Position numbers and translations under genes: made by a program
NCBI RefSeq assembly: GCF_000349325.1
Contig: NC_020504.1
Span: forward strand, 7,668,326 to 7,732,325
Origin: Streptomyces davaonensis JCM 4913
Lineage (GTDB): Bacteria > Actinomycetota > Actinomycetes > Streptomycetales > Streptomycetaceae
DNA: 64,000 nucleotides
Reading direction: 5' to 3'
Part shown: positions 49,805 through 57,949 of the stretch, piece after piece
Numbering within the stretch: the first letter of the stretch is position 1
Layout of the letters: the number at the start of each line of letters is the position of its first letter
The notes under the pieces: generated by a model
What the model was told of the DNA's origin: nothing
Databases searched by the model: none
Seen by the model: only the letters and a program-made list of their open reading frames with translations

Positions 49805-51018
49805 GGCAGGTACTTCTTCAGCTCTCGTCGCGCCAGCGACCGCTGGTGCACTTCGTCGGGGCCGTCGGCGATCCGCAGCGTCCGCGCGGCCGCGTACAGC
49901 TCGGCCAGCGGGAAGTCCTGGCTGACGCCGCCCGCGCCGTGCAGCTGGATCGCGCTGTCGATGATGTCGATGACCGCACGCGGCGTGGCGATCTTGATGG
50001 CCTGGATCTCGGTGTGGGCGCCCCGGTTGCCGACGGTGTCCATCAGCCAGGCCGTCTTCAGGACCAGGAGACGGAGCTGCTCGACGGTGACGCGCGCGTC
50101 GGCGATCCAGTTGTGCACGACGCCCTGCTGGGCCAGCGCCTTGCCGAACGCCGTACGGGACACCGCCCGGCGGCACATCAGCTCGATGGCGCGCTCGGCC
50201 ATGCCGATCAGGCGCATGCAGTGGTGGATCCGGCCGGGACCCAGCCGGGCCTGGGCGATGGCGAAGCCGCCACCCTCCTCGCCGATGAGGTTCGACACCG
50301 GCACGCGAGCGTGGTCGAAGATCACCTCGGCGTGGCCGCCGTGGGAGTGGTCCTCGTAGCCGAACACCTGCATGGCACGGGTGATCGTGACGCCCGGGGT
50401 GTCGCGCGGGACCAGGATCATCGACTGCTGGCGGCGGATGTCCGCGCCGTCCGGGTCCGTCTTGCCCATCACGATGAAGATCTTGCAGTCCGGGTTCATC
50501 GCCCCGGAGATGTACCACTTGCGGCCCGTGATGACGTAGTCGTCGCCGTCCCGCTCGATGAGCGTGGTGATGTTGGTGGCGTCGGACGAGGCCACCTCCG
50601 GCTCGGTCATCGCGAACGCCGAGCGGATCTCACCGGCCAGCAGCGGCTCCAGCCACTGCTTCTTCTGCTGCTCGGTCGCGAACTGCGCGAGCACCTCCAT
50701 GTTCCCGGTGTCCGGCGCCGCGCAGTTCGTCGCGGTGGGCGCCAGGTGCGGGGAGCGGCCGGTGATCTCGGCGAGCGGCGCGTACTGGAGGTTGGTGAGC
50801 CCGGCGCCGTGCTCGGCGTCCGGCAGGAAGAGGTTCCACAGGCCCTGCCTGCGTGCCTCGGCCTTCAGCTCCTCGACCACGGCCGGTGTGTCCCAGGGCG
50901 AGGCCAGCGCGGCCCGCTGCTCCTCCGCCACCGCCTCGGCCGGGTAGACGTACTCGTCCATGAAGGCGAGCAGCTTGCCGCGCAGCTCCTCGGTGCGCGC
51001 GTCGAACGCGAAGTCCAT
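49801..51018 (-). CDS. Acyl-CoA dehydrogenase (ACAD10/11-like)
   Basis: FAD-dependent enzyme of 405 residues. It begins MDFAFDARTEELRGKLLAFMDEYVYPAE. The flavin/substrate region is SAFAMTEPEVASSDATNITTLIERDGDDYVITGRKWYISGA. The C-terminal part has CRRAVSRTAFGKALAQQGVVHNWIAD and AIQLHGAGGVSQDFPLAELYAAARTLRIADGPDEVH. This fits the ACAD10/11-type branch, and the gene lies 6 bp after a phosphotransferase gene. In the human ACAD10/11 proteins these two functions are fused and act on 4-hydroxy acids, so a similar role is inferred. Confidence 0.93.
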   Translation of the reverse strand: MDFAFDARTEELRGKLLAFMDEYVYPAEAVAEEQRAALASPWDTPAVVEELKAEARRQGLWNLFLPDAEHGAGLTNLQYAPLAEITGRSPHLAPTATNCAAPDTGNMEVLAQFATEQQKKQWLEPLLAGEIRSAFAMTEPEVASSDATNITTLIERDGDDYVITGRKWYISGAMNPDCKIFIVMGKTDPDGADIRRQQSMILVPRDTPGVTITRAMQVFGYEDHSHGGHAEVIFDHARVPVSNLIGEEGGGFAIAQARLGPGRIHHCMRLIGMAERAIELMCRRAVSRTAFGKALAQQGVVHNWIADARVTVEQLRLLVLKTAWLMDTVGNRGAHTEIQAIKIATPRAVIDIIDSAIQLHGAGGVSQDFPLAELYAAARTLRIADGPDEVHQRSLARRELKKYLP

Positions 51019-51024
51019 GTCCCG

Positions 51025-52173
51025 TCAGCCTTCCTGAAGAGTGTTCAGACCGTGCTCGATGAAGACCGGCACCAGGTCGCCGATGCGGTCGAAGCCGCGC
51101 CCGACCGTCTGGCCCAGCGTGTAGCGGTAGTGGATGCCCTCCAGGATCACGGCGAGCTTGAACCAGGCGAACGCCGTGTACCAGTTGACCGCGGAGACGT
51201 CGCGCCCCGAGCGCGCGGCGTACCGCTCGATCAGTTCGGCCGGATCCGGGTGGCCCGGCGCCTCGGCGGTGGTGGAGACGGGGGAGTCGGGCATCTCCAG
51301 CGGCAGGCTGTACATCACCAGCAGGCCGAGGTCGGTGAGCGGGTCGCCGAGGGTCGACATCTCCCAGTCGAGGATCGCCTTGATCTGGTCGGCTCCTCTT
51401 TTCGGCTCGTTCGCCTCCGGGGCGCTTTCAGCCGGTGCCGAGACGCCGATCGTGCTCAGCCCTTCGGGCCTCCGCGCGTTCGCCCTCTCGACACCGGCGC
51501 GCCCCTCCGGCTCACTCGCGGGGCCGATCAGGACGTTGTCCAGCCGGTAGTCGCCGTGGATCACCGTCGGTGTGGGGGAGACGGGCAGGCGCCGCCCGAG
51601 CGTCGCGTGCAGTTCGTCGATGCCGGCCAGCTCACGATTGCGGGAGGCGTCCAACTGCTTGCCCCAGCGCCGCAGTTGGCGGTCCAGGAAGCCCTCCGGG
51701 CGGCCGAAGTCGGCCAGGCCCACCTCGGCGGGGTCGACCGCGTGCAGATCGACGAGGGTGTCCACCAGCGACAGCACCGCCTGGCGGGTGCGCTCCGGGC
51801 CGAGCGGGGCCAGCTGGTCGGCGGTGCGGTACGGGGTCCCCTCGACGAACTCCATGACGTAGAAGGGCGCCCCGAGCACCTCCTCGTCCTCGCACAGCAG
51901 CAGCGGGCGCGGCACCGGCACGTTCGTCGGGTGCAGGGCGCTGATCACCCGGTGCTCGCGCTTCATGTCGTGCGCGGTGGCGAGGACATGGCCGAGCGGA
52001 GGCCGCCGTACGACCCAGCGGGCGGTGCCGTCGGAGACTGCGTAGGTGAGGTTCGACCGTCCACCCTCGATCAGCCGGCCGGTCAGCGGTCCGCGCACCA
52101 GTCCGGGGTGCTCACGGTCCAGCAGGGCGCGCAGCCGGTCGAGATCGAGTCCGGGCGGGTGGTCGGGGCTCAT
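51025..52173 (-). CDS. Aminoglycoside phosphotransferase-like kinase (ACAD10/11 N-domain type) with in-frame insertion
   Basis: Kinase-fold protein of 382 residues. Motifs are the nucleotide loop LIEGGRSNLTYAVSDG, ARWVVRRPPLGHVLATAHDMKREHRVISAL, the catalytic loop VIHGDYRLDNVLIGP and the metal-binding AILDWEMSTLGDPLTDLG. Such proteins phosphorylate a hydroxyacyl-CoA for the partner acyl-CoA dehydrogenase downstream. Between the catalytic loop and the metal aspartate lies an extra stretch of about 43 residues (GVERANARRPEGLSTIGVSA and following) that relatives, as I know them, lack. Its DNA (51390-51520) contains a long inverted repeat. TAGGAG precedes the ATG, and a palindromic operator lies 41 bp upstream. 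Confidence 0.9.
   Translation of the reverse strand: MSPDHPPGLDLDRLRALLDREHPGLVRGPLTGRLIEGGRSNLTYAVSDGTARWVVRRPPLGHVLATAHDMKREHRVISALHPTNVPVPRPLLLCEDEEVLGAPFYVMEFVEGTPYRTADQLAPLGPERTRQAVLSLVDTLVDLHAVDPAEVGLADFGRPEGFLDRQLRRWGKQLDASRNRELAGIDELHATLGRRLPVSPTPTVIHGDYRLDNVLIGPASEPEGRAGVERANARRPEGLSTIGVSAPAESAPEANEPKRGADQIKAILDWEMSTLGDPLTDLGLLVMYSLPLEMPDSPVSTTAEAPGHPDPAELIERYAARSGRDVSAVNWYTAFAWFKLAVILEGIHYRYTLGQTVGRGFDRIGDLVPVFIEHGLNTLQEG
51390..51520. repeat. In-frame palindromic insertion within the phosphotransferase gene
   Basis: An insertion of about 130 bp with an inverted repeat CCGGTGCCGAGA (51432-51443) / TCTCGACACCGG (51486-51497), matching at 11 of 12. The 42-bp loop carries a smaller hairpin GCCC-TTC-GGGC (51459-51469). 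It adds about 43 residues without breaking the frame. Confidence 0.6.
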
Positions 52174-52213
52174 CGATGCTCCTACGGGCAGGTGAACGGG
52201 TCCCGACCAATGA

Positions 52214-52229
52214 TGCCGACCGGTCGGTA
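52214..52229. promoter_or_regulatory. TetR operator upstream of the phosphotransferase/acyl-CoA dehydrogenase operon
   Basis: TGCCGACCGGTCGGTA, a palindrome matching TACCGACCGGTCGGTA at 15 of 16 positions, 41 bp upstream of the phosphotransferase ATG. It closely resembles, as I recall, the TACCGACCG-type sites of fatty-acid TetR regulators such as PfmR. Confidence 0.7.
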
Positions 52230-52327
52230 TGTCGTCCAGTGCGCGAGCCCAACGTGATCGGAGCCACGATAGGCCGACGGCTCCTCGCATGGGGAGCGAG
52301 GAGCCGTCGGGCGGGGAGTTTCGGCCG

Positions 52328-52624
52328 TCAGTGGTCGTCCCAGTGCCCGGCGTGGGCCGCGTGCCGGTGGCCGTCGTGCAGATAGTCGACGTGGTCCCCG
52401 TGCAGCACGCTCTCGTGTCCGCAGTCCTCGCCGTGCTGATGGTCGTGGCCCTCGTGGGCGACATGCCCGCCCGGCTCGCACTCGTCCCAGTGCCCGCCGT
52501 GCTCACGGTGCAGATGCCCGCCGTGCGCGTAGTCGACGTGGTCGCCGTGCGGCACCTCGGTGTGTCCGCAGTCGGGTCCGTGGATGTGGGCGTGGGAGGC
52601 GTGTTCCGTGTGCACGGTGGTCAT
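52328..52624 (-). CDS. Small His-rich metal-binding protein with internal duplication
   Basis: Protein of 98 residues, about one third histidine, with cysteines in two DCGH motifs. The sequence is an internal duplication of a unit of about 40 residues: DCGHTEVPHGDHVDYAHGGH... and DCGHESVLHGDHVDYLHDGH..., each ending in GHW followed by acidic residues. It has no signal peptide or membrane helix, so it is probably a cytoplasmic zinc, nickel or cobalt buffer. ATG 52624 is preferred because AAGGTGAG precedes it; a GTG three codons earlier (52633) is possible. It is a single gene. I did not find a clear Zur box upstream. Confidence 0.8.
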   Translation of the reverse strand: MTTVHTEHASHAHIHGPDCGHTEVPHGDHVDYAHGGHLHREHGGHWDECEPGGHVAHEGHDHQHGEDCGHESVLHGDHVDYLHDGHRHAAHAGHWDDH

Positions 52625-52769
52625 GGTGCTCACCTTCGTCAGGCGCGGGTGATGACGACGGACAGGCTGCCATGCGAAGGGTACATATCCGGCGATTAGT
52701 CTTTCGTGGCGCCTGCCGCCTCGCCGATGGCGCTCACCTCCTCAAGCGTGCCTCCTCGAGCGCGCCGCC

Positions 52770-53087
52770 TCAAAGGATCAGCACCGCCCCGCACACCGCC
52801 AGCCCCACCGTGCACAGCACCGCCGCCGTCGCGTGCCGGGGCGCGAGTGCCGTCGGCTCCGGGCTCGCGGCCAGGGCGTGGATACGGCGGTTGGCGAGCG
52901 CGAGGAAGCCGAGCCACAGCAGGCCGCCCAGGGCGCACACCACGACCCCGGACGCCGAGACGCCGGTGTGCAGCGCCGCCCGCCCGGCGAGCACCGCGGC
53001 CACGGTCCCCGCCAGCGTCGTACGGCGCCAGGCGAGCCGGGTCCGCTCGGGCTGGAGCCCGGGGTCCCGCACCGGCTCCGCGCTCAT
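52770..53087 (-). CDS. DUF202 family membrane protein (second of pair)
   Basis: Protein of 105 residues with three hydrophobic segments: TLAGTVAAVLAGRAALHTGV, GVVVCALGGLLWLGFLAL and HATAAVLCTVGLAVCGAVLIL. It carries the DUF202 start DPGLQPERTRLAWRRTTLA (the ER-T-LAW-R motif). It overlaps the upstream DUF202 gene by four bases (ATGA), so a hetero-oligomeric membrane complex is likely. The function of DUF202 (YidH-like) is unknown. Confidence 0.87.
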   Translation of the reverse strand: MSAEPVRDPGLQPERTRLAWRRTTLAGTVAAVLAGRAALHTGVSASGVVVCALGGLLWLGFLALANRRIHALAASPEPTALAPRHATAAVLCTVGLAVCGAVLIL

Positions 53088-53476
53088 CCCTCCCACCCGA
53101 CGAGCACGACCACGACCATCGCGAGGGCCACCACCGCGACCACCACGCTCAGCAGCGCCGGGAACCGGGAGACCGGCAGATCCTCGCCACGGCGCATCGC
53201 CCGCTCGCAGCGCACCCAGTGGTTGACCGCGCGCAGGGAACACAGCACACCCGCCGCGAGCAGTGCGAGGGCGAGCCCGACCCGCCAGCCCCAGCGCAGG
53301 TCCGGCAGGAACTGGTCCACCGCGAAACCGCCGCCGATCAGCGCCAGCGCAGTGCGCAGCCAGGCCAGGAAGGTGCGCTCGTTGGCCAGCGAGAACCGGT
53401 AGTCCGGCGTAGCGCCCTCCCGGCGGACCTCCTCGGGCGCGAACCACAGCCGGACGTTCCGTACGAATTCGATCAC
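53084..53476 (-). CDS. DUF202 family membrane protein, YidH-like (first of pair)
   Basis: Protein of 130 residues with the DUF202 motif YRFSLANERTFLAWLRTALALIGGG and three hydrophobic helices, ending VVVAVVALAMVVVVLVGWEG. The start is GTG 53476 (VIEFVRNVRLWFAPEE). It is translationally coupled by ATGA to the shorter DUF202 gene downstream and lies 10 bp after the Nudix gene stop on the same strand, so the three may form one transcript. Function is unknown. Confidence 0.88.
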   Translation of the reverse strand: MIEFVRNVRLWFAPEEVRREGATPDYRFSLANERTFLAWLRTALALIGGGFAVDQFLPDLRWGWRVGLALALLAAGVLCSLRAVNHWVRCERAMRRGEDLPVSRFPALLSVVVAVVALAMVVVVLVGWEG

Positions 53477-53486
53477 GCCCCGGACC

Positions 53487-54011
53487 CTACCGGGAGCCCT
53501 CCGCGGCCCGGTGCGCGCGGAGCCGGTGGTAGGCGTCGAGCCCGTCGGGCACCCACTCCCAGTCGGCGAGACGGTCGACGACCTCCTCCTCCGGCAGGAA
53601 GGCGTGCCAGTCCACCTCCTCCACCTGGGGGCTGACCGGCAGCTCGCAGCGCACCTCGTACACGGCCGACCACCAGCTGTGCCCGGCGCCGTCCTCGTAG
53701 AGGAACTTGAAGAGGAACTCCGGATCCGGCAGCCCGGACACCCCGAGCTCCTCCTCGGCCTCCCGCAGGGCGGCGAGCTCGTAGGACTCGCCCGCGCCGA
53801 CGACTCCGCCGACGAACATGTCGTACAGCGACGGGAAGACCAGCTTGGTCGGGGTGCGGCGATGGACGAAGAGGCGGCCCTCGGCGTCCCGGGCCTGGAT
53901 GAACACGCACCGGTGCCGCAGGCCCTCGGCGTAGACACGTCCGCGTGGGGCCTGCCCGATGACCTGGTCGTTCTCGTCGACGATGTCGAGGATCTCGTCA
54001 GCGGGATTCAT
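53487..54011 (-). CDS. Nudix hydrolase
   Basis: Hydrolase of 174 residues acting on nucleoside diphosphates linked to another group. The Nudix box is GGVVGAGESYELAALREAEEELGV, fitting G-x5-E-x7-REUxEExGU. The N-terminal stretch DEILDIVDENDQVIGQAPRGRVYAEGLRHRCVFIQ resembles the isopentenyl-diphosphate-isomerase-like/YfcD branch of the family. I chose MNPADE (54011); ATG 54020 is an alternative. It precedes the DUF202 pair on the same strand. Exact substrate unknown. Confidence 0.9.
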   Translation of the reverse strand: MNPADEILDIVDENDQVIGQAPRGRVYAEGLRHRCVFIQARDAEGRLFVHRRTPTKLVFPSLYDMFVGGVVGAGESYELAALREAEEELGVSGLPDPEFLFKFLYEDGAGHSWWSAVYEVRCELPVSPQVEEVDWHAFLPEEEVVDRLADWEWVPDGLDAYHRLRAHRAAEGSR

Positions 54012-54045
54012 GGGGCCCATCCAAGCAGGACCCGGGCCCCGGGTG

Positions 54046-54939
54046 TCAGCTCGGCTGGAGCCTGCGCGCCGGTTCGCGGACCGTCGCGCCGCTCGGCATC
54101 GCCGGGTGCAGGCCGAGCAGGACGATGCCCACCACGATCGCGGCGAGGCCGGCGGACTCCCAGGCCAGGGCCCCGGGGTCGGTGCGCAGCCGGTCGCCGA
54201 GGAAGCCCACCCCGCAGGCGATCCCGGCCAGCGGCTGAGCCGCGGTCAGGGCGGGCAGCGACATCCGCAGCGACGCGGTCTCGAACGCGCTCTGCACCAG
54301 CACCAGACCGGTCACCCCGAGCGCCAGCACGGCGTACGGCTGCCAGCCGGTGAACACCTCGACGAGGCCGCCCTCGGTGAAACGCTCGCCGGTGACCCGG
54401 GTGAGGGCGTCCTGGACGCCGTAGAGGAGACCGGCGGCGGTGGCGAGGAGGACCGGGCCCGCGCTCAGCCGGGAGCGCTTGGCGTATCCGGTGAGGAGCA
54501 GGGCCGTGCCGACCATGGCGCCGATGATCAGCCACTGGCGGGAGGGGTCGGTCAGGGCGGTGCCGCCGGTCGGCTCACCGGCCACGATGAACGCGGTCAC
54601 GCCGCCCGCGAGCAGCAGCAGCCCCGTCCAGCCCTGCCGGCCTAGCGGCTGCCGGGTCTGGCGCCGGGACAGGGCCATGGCGAAGAGCAGGTTGGTCGCC
54701 AGCAGGGGTTCGATCAGGGACAGCTCGCCCTGGCCGAGCGCGATGGCACCCAGCACCATGCCGGCCACCATCAGGCCGATGCCGCCGAGCCAGCGCGGCA
54801 CCTTCACCAGGTCCAGCAGGATCCTGGGGGAGAGGAAGTCGCTGAGGGGCGCCTTCTGGGCCGCGTTCTGCTGGAGGACGAATCCGAAGCCCAGGCAGCA
54901 GGCGGCGCTCACGGCGAGAATCAGAACCTGAAGCGACAC
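54046..54939 (-). CDS. DMT/EamA-like membrane transporter
   Basis: Membrane protein of 297 residues with about nine or ten hydrophobic segments. It starts LQVLILAVSAACCLGFGFVLQQNAAQKAP and includes GEPTGGTALTDPSRQWLIIGAMVGTALLLTGYAKRSR in the centre and a final AGLAAIVVGIVLLGLHPA. This matches the DMT (drug/metabolite) family, NIPA-like branch common in streptomycetes. The promoter region contains a Crp-like palindrome (55081-55096). Substrate unknown. Confidence 0.82.
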   Translation of the reverse strand: MSLQVLILAVSAACCLGFGFVLQQNAAQKAPLSDFLSPRILLDLVKVPRWLGGIGLMVAGMVLGAIALGQGELSLIEPLLATNLLFAMALSRRQTRQPLGRQGWTGLLLLAGGVTAFIVAGEPTGGTALTDPSRQWLIIGAMVGTALLLTGYAKRSRLSAGPVLLATAAGLLYGVQDALTRVTGERFTEGGLVEVFTGWQPYAVLALGVTGLVLVQSAFETASLRMSLPALTAAQPLAGIACGVGFLGDRLRTDPGALAWESAGLAAIVVGIVLLGLHPAMPSGATVREPARRLQPS

Positions 54940-55311
54940 GCGACGTTCCTCGATCGTTGGGCCGGGGCTCGGGGTGCGTACTGCGTAGGGGCCGACTCTA
55001 GCGGCCCGGGGACCGGAGCGCTCCTGGAGGTTTCAGGGGCGATGGACTTCACGCCATGCTCCGTGCCGCCTGCCGGAATCGCTATGACGAACGTCACAGA
55101 TTCGGTCCAATTCCGGACGAAAGCCCCTCCCGACTCTTCACAACTGCCCCACCAGTCACACTAGTTGACGCGTGTAACGCACCTTCGGGCCTTGACGTGA
55201 ACTATTGGCGGAGGGTTGGCTGTGCGTGATCGCTCGATGGCAAACCGAAATCAGCAGACGAGCCGCAGTGAGTGAGCGAGCACAACGAACTGCGTAGAGG
55301 ATGTTCCCGAG
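54940..55311. other. Intergenic region of 372 bp between divergent genes
   Basis: Separates the DMT gene (minus) from the hypothetical gene at 55312 (plus). It holds TATGACGAACGTCACA (55084-55099), whose complement TGTGACGTTCGTCATA is close to a Crp site. It also holds a TTGACG at 55193 (possible -35 for the plus strand) and a 12-codon reading frame at 55237-55275 without a ribosome site. I see no RNA gene or repeat in it. Confidence 0.4.
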
Positions 55312-56262
55312 GTGTCTCCACCCCCGCCACCCCTCGGTCGTGGCCGCAAGCGCGCGGCCCAGACTCTGGACGGTGCCCTCGACGATCTCGAACTCACCGC
55401 CGCCCGCGCGGCGTTGGCCCAGGGCCGGTGGCAGGGTGCCCGTGCCCTGCTCGGCCGTACCGGCGACGACTGGGACAGCCGCGGCCACCGGGTCTGCGTC
55501 CTCTCCCAGGAGCCCTACAGCGCCCCCTGGGCCCGGGAGTGGCTGCTCGCCGAACCCGAGTCCGCCGACGCCCGCGTTCTGCTCGCCCTGGCCCAGGTCC
55601 GGCGCGCCCTGCGCGGCAAGGAGAAGCCGGACCGGGCCCGCGAGGCCTGCCACACGGCGGCCGCGCACGCCCCGGCCGACCCCACACCCTGGCTCGGCCT
55701 GCTCATGCTCACCCGCGGCACGGGCACCGAGGACGAGGCGCTGAAGCTCTTCGAGGAGGTCCGCCACCGGCACCCCGACCACCATCACGCCCACCATCTG
55801 ATGGTCGCCCGGCTCGCCGAACGCCACCCCGCCGTCGGCCCGGACCCGCTGCACGAGGTCTACGACTTCGCCAACGGCGCCGCCGAGCGGGCCCCCGCGG
55901 ACTCCCCGCTCGCGATCCTGCCGGTGATCGCGCACGCCGAGCGCTACCGCGTGCTGGCCGCCGCAGGACACGAACCCGCCGATCCGGCCGCCTCCGGGCA
56001 CTGGGTCGGCCGCCGGGCCCGCCAGGTGATGAAGGCCGCCTTCGACTGGTGGCTGGAGTGGGAGCACGAGGGCCACCCCCGCCGTCTGGTCGACCTGAAC
56101 TTCCTCGCCCACGCCAAGTACTGCGAGGGCCGCGGCGCCGAGGCCGCCGCCCTCTTCCACCGCATCGGCGAGCACGTCACCCCCGCGCCCTGGTCCTACC
56201 CGGACCGCGATCCCTACCCCGCCTTCCGTGCCGCCCGCGACAGCGCGCTCGGCACGGTGTGA
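55312..56262 (+). CDS. Hypothetical helical-repeat (TPR-like) protein
   Basis: Protein of 316 residues, no signal peptide or membrane segment. The N-terminus is proline-rich (SPPPPPLGRGRKRAAQ). The rest is helical with pair-like repeats (LTAARAALAQGRWQGARALLGRTG, DARVLLALAQVRRALRG, AREACHTAAAHAPADPTPWLGLLML, EDEALKLFEEVRHRHPDHHHAHHLMVARLAER), which look like degenerate tetratricopeptides. A C-terminal aromatic segment (MKAAFDWWLEWEHEGHP) is distinctive. The start is GTG 55312 behind AGAGGA. The APC permease gene follows 48 bp later on the same strand. Function unknown. Confidence 0.75.
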   Translation: MSPPPPPLGRGRKRAAQTLDGALDDLELTAARAALAQGRWQGARALLGRTGDDWDSRGHRVCVLSQEPYSAPWAREWLLAEPESADARVLLALAQVRRALRGKEKPDRAREACHTAAAHAPADPTPWLGLLMLTRGTGTEDEALKLFEEVRHRHPDHHHAHHLMVARLAERHPAVGPDPLHEVYDFANGAAERAPADSPLAILPVIAHAERYRVLAAAGHEPADPAASGHWVGRRARQVMKAAFDWWLEWEHEGHPRRLVDLNFLAHAKYCEGRGAEAAALFHRIGEHVTPAPWSYPDRDPYPAFRAARDSALGTV

Positions 56263-56310
56263 AGCGCCACCCCCGATGACCTCCGAAGACCCCCGAAAGG
56301 ACCACCCGCG

Positions 56311-57858
56311 ATGACGACGGGCAGTTCGAGAACGAGCAGTCCCCCCGCTACCGGCGGCGGCATCAGCACCTTCAAGGGCCAGGACCGCGCTCTGCGCGCC
56401 GACCGGCTGGGCACGACAGGACTGCTGCTGTCGGTGCTGGCCGCGACGGCGCCCCTCATGGTCGTCGCGGGTGTCATGCCCACGACCTTCGGGGTGATGG
56501 GCATCGTCGGGCAGCCGCTGCTGTTCGTGATCCTCGGCGTCGTGCTCGCCCTCTTCAGCGTCGGGTACGCCGAGATGAGCCGGCACGTCCACAACGCCGG
56601 TGCCTTCTACGCCTACATCTCCCGCGGCCTCGGCGGCACCGCGGGCTCCGGCGCGGCCATGGTCGCCCTCGTCGCCTACAACGCCCTCCAGGTCGGCATC
56701 TACGGCATCTTCGGCTTCGAGGTCTCCGGCCTGTTCGCCACCTACCTGGAGATCGAACTCGCCTGGTGGATACCGGCCCTGCTGGCCGTGCTGCTCACCG
56801 GCGCGCTCGGCTGGCTGAAGATCGACCTCAACGCGCGCGTGCTCGGCGTGCTGCTCCTCATCGAGGTCGCGCTCGTCGTGATCTTCGACGTGGCCGCCCT
56901 CGGCGACCCCGGCCCGGAGGGCCTGTCCCTGCACGCCTTCAACCCGGACACCCTCAGCGGCGCCGGCATCGGCACCGCCCTGTGCTTCTGCGTCGCCGCC
57001 TTCCTCGGCTTCGAGCAGGCCCCCGTCTACGCCGAGGAGACCAGCCGCCCGCACGTCCTCGTGCCCCGCGTGATGTTCCTGGCCATCGGCGGCATCGCCG
57101 TCTTCTACACCATCAGCTGCTGGGCGATCACGGTCGCCACCGGCCCCGACGCCGTCGTCGGCACCGCCCAGGAACAGAGCGCGGGACTGCTGTTCTTCCT
57201 CACCGAGGGACTGCTCGGGGAGACCTTCACCGACGTCCTGCACGTGCTCTTCGTGACCGGCATGTTCGCCGCGATGGTCAGCTTCCACAACGTCGTCGCC
57301 CGCTACGCCTTCGCCATGGGCCGCGAGGGCCTGCTCCCCTCCGCCTTCGGCCGCACCACCAGCGCCAGCGGCGCCCCCGGCACCGGCTCGCTGCTCCAGA
57401 CGGTGATCGCCCTGGTGGTCGTCGCCGCCTTCGCGCTCGCCGACGACAAGCCGACCGGCGACCCGACCGCGCCGGTGCTGCACCTGTTCACCTGGATGGG
57501 CAACGTCGGCGCCCTCGGCGTCACCCTGCTGATGTCGATCGCCTCGGTGTCCGTGGTGGCCTTCTTCGTCCGCCGGGGCGCCGCGGGCACCCAGTTCTGG
57601 CGGCTGACCGCCGCCGGGCTCGCCACCGTCGCGCTGCTCTTCATCGTCGTCTACACGGTGAAGGACTTCGACGTCCTCGTCGGCTCGGGACCGGGCTCCT
57701 CCCTCAACTGGATCCTGCCCGGCATCATCGCCCTCGCCCTGGTCATCGGCCTGGTCCAGGGACTCGTCCTGCGCGCCCGCGACCCCGAGGCGCACGCCCG
57801 CATCGGCCTCGGCAACGAAGCCTTCCAGCTGGAGAAGGCCGCGGAGTCCGAGCACTGA
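56311..57858 (+). CDS. APC superfamily amino acid permease
   Basis: Membrane transporter of 515 residues with about twelve hydrophobic segments. The first helices read TTGLLLSVLAATAPLMVVAGVMPTTFGVMG. The conserved glycine-rich GAFYAYISRGLGGTAGSGAAMVAL follows, with CFCVAAFLGFEQAPVYAEETSRP (the helix-6 FxGFE motif) later. It probably imports amino acids or amines. GAAAGGA precedes the ATG. It is downstream of the TPR-like hypothetical gene and followed by a strong hairpin, which closes the transcription unit. Confidence 0.9.
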   Translation: MTTGSSRTSSPPATGGGISTFKGQDRALRADRLGTTGLLLSVLAATAPLMVVAGVMPTTFGVMGIVGQPLLFVILGVVLALFSVGYAEMSRHVHNAGAFYAYISRGLGGTAGSGAAMVALVAYNALQVGIYGIFGFEVSGLFATYLEIELAWWIPALLAVLLTGALGWLKIDLNARVLGVLLLIEVALVVIFDVAALGDPGPEGLSLHAFNPDTLSGAGIGTALCFCVAAFLGFEQAPVYAEETSRPHVLVPRVMFLAIGGIAVFYTISCWAITVATGPDAVVGTAQEQSAGLLFFLTEGLLGETFTDVLHVLFVTGMFAAMVSFHNVVARYAFAMGREGLLPSAFGRTTSASGAPGTGSLLQTVIALVVVAAFALADDKPTGDPTAPVLHLFTWMGNVGALGVTLLMSIASVSVVAFFVRRGAAGTQFWRLTAAGLATVALLFIVVYTVKDFDVLVGSGPGSSLNWILPGIIALALVIGLVQGLVLRARDPEAHARIGLGNEAFQLEKAAESEH

Positions 57859-57899
57859 GGTTCGCGCGGACCGATCACTTGATTACGGAAATCTGACGG

Positions 57900-57937
57900 G
57901 CACCCGCGGCCCCTGGCCCACCCCGGGCCGCGGGTGC
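57900..57937 (+). terminator. 13-bp stem hairpin after the APC permease
   Basis: GCACCCGCGGCCC (57900-57912) and GGGCCGCGGGTGC (57925-57937) are perfectly complementary with a 12-nt loop. There is no U-tract, as is common in streptomycetes. It ends 12 bp before the GTG of the next gene. Confidence 0.75.
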
Positions 57938-57949
57938 TCGAATGAACAG

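Noticed and set aside
49042..52257. A 1071-codon plus-strand open frame across the acyl-CoA block
   Set aside because: It runs opposite to, and out of frame with, the clearly identified acyl-CoA dehydrogenase and phosphotransferase genes; its translation is a low-complexity Arg/Gly/Val/Asp-rich string typical of shadow frames in GC-rich DNA.
55237..55275. A 12-codon reading frame in the long intergenic region
   Set aside because: No ribosome site upstream and no property beyond chance; kept only as a note.
55156..57855. An 899-codon minus-strand open frame opposite the TPR-like and APC permease genes
   Set aside because: Composition (Gly/Glu/Ala/Asp repeats) is that of an antisense frame of a membrane-protein gene; no ribosome site or domain is seen.
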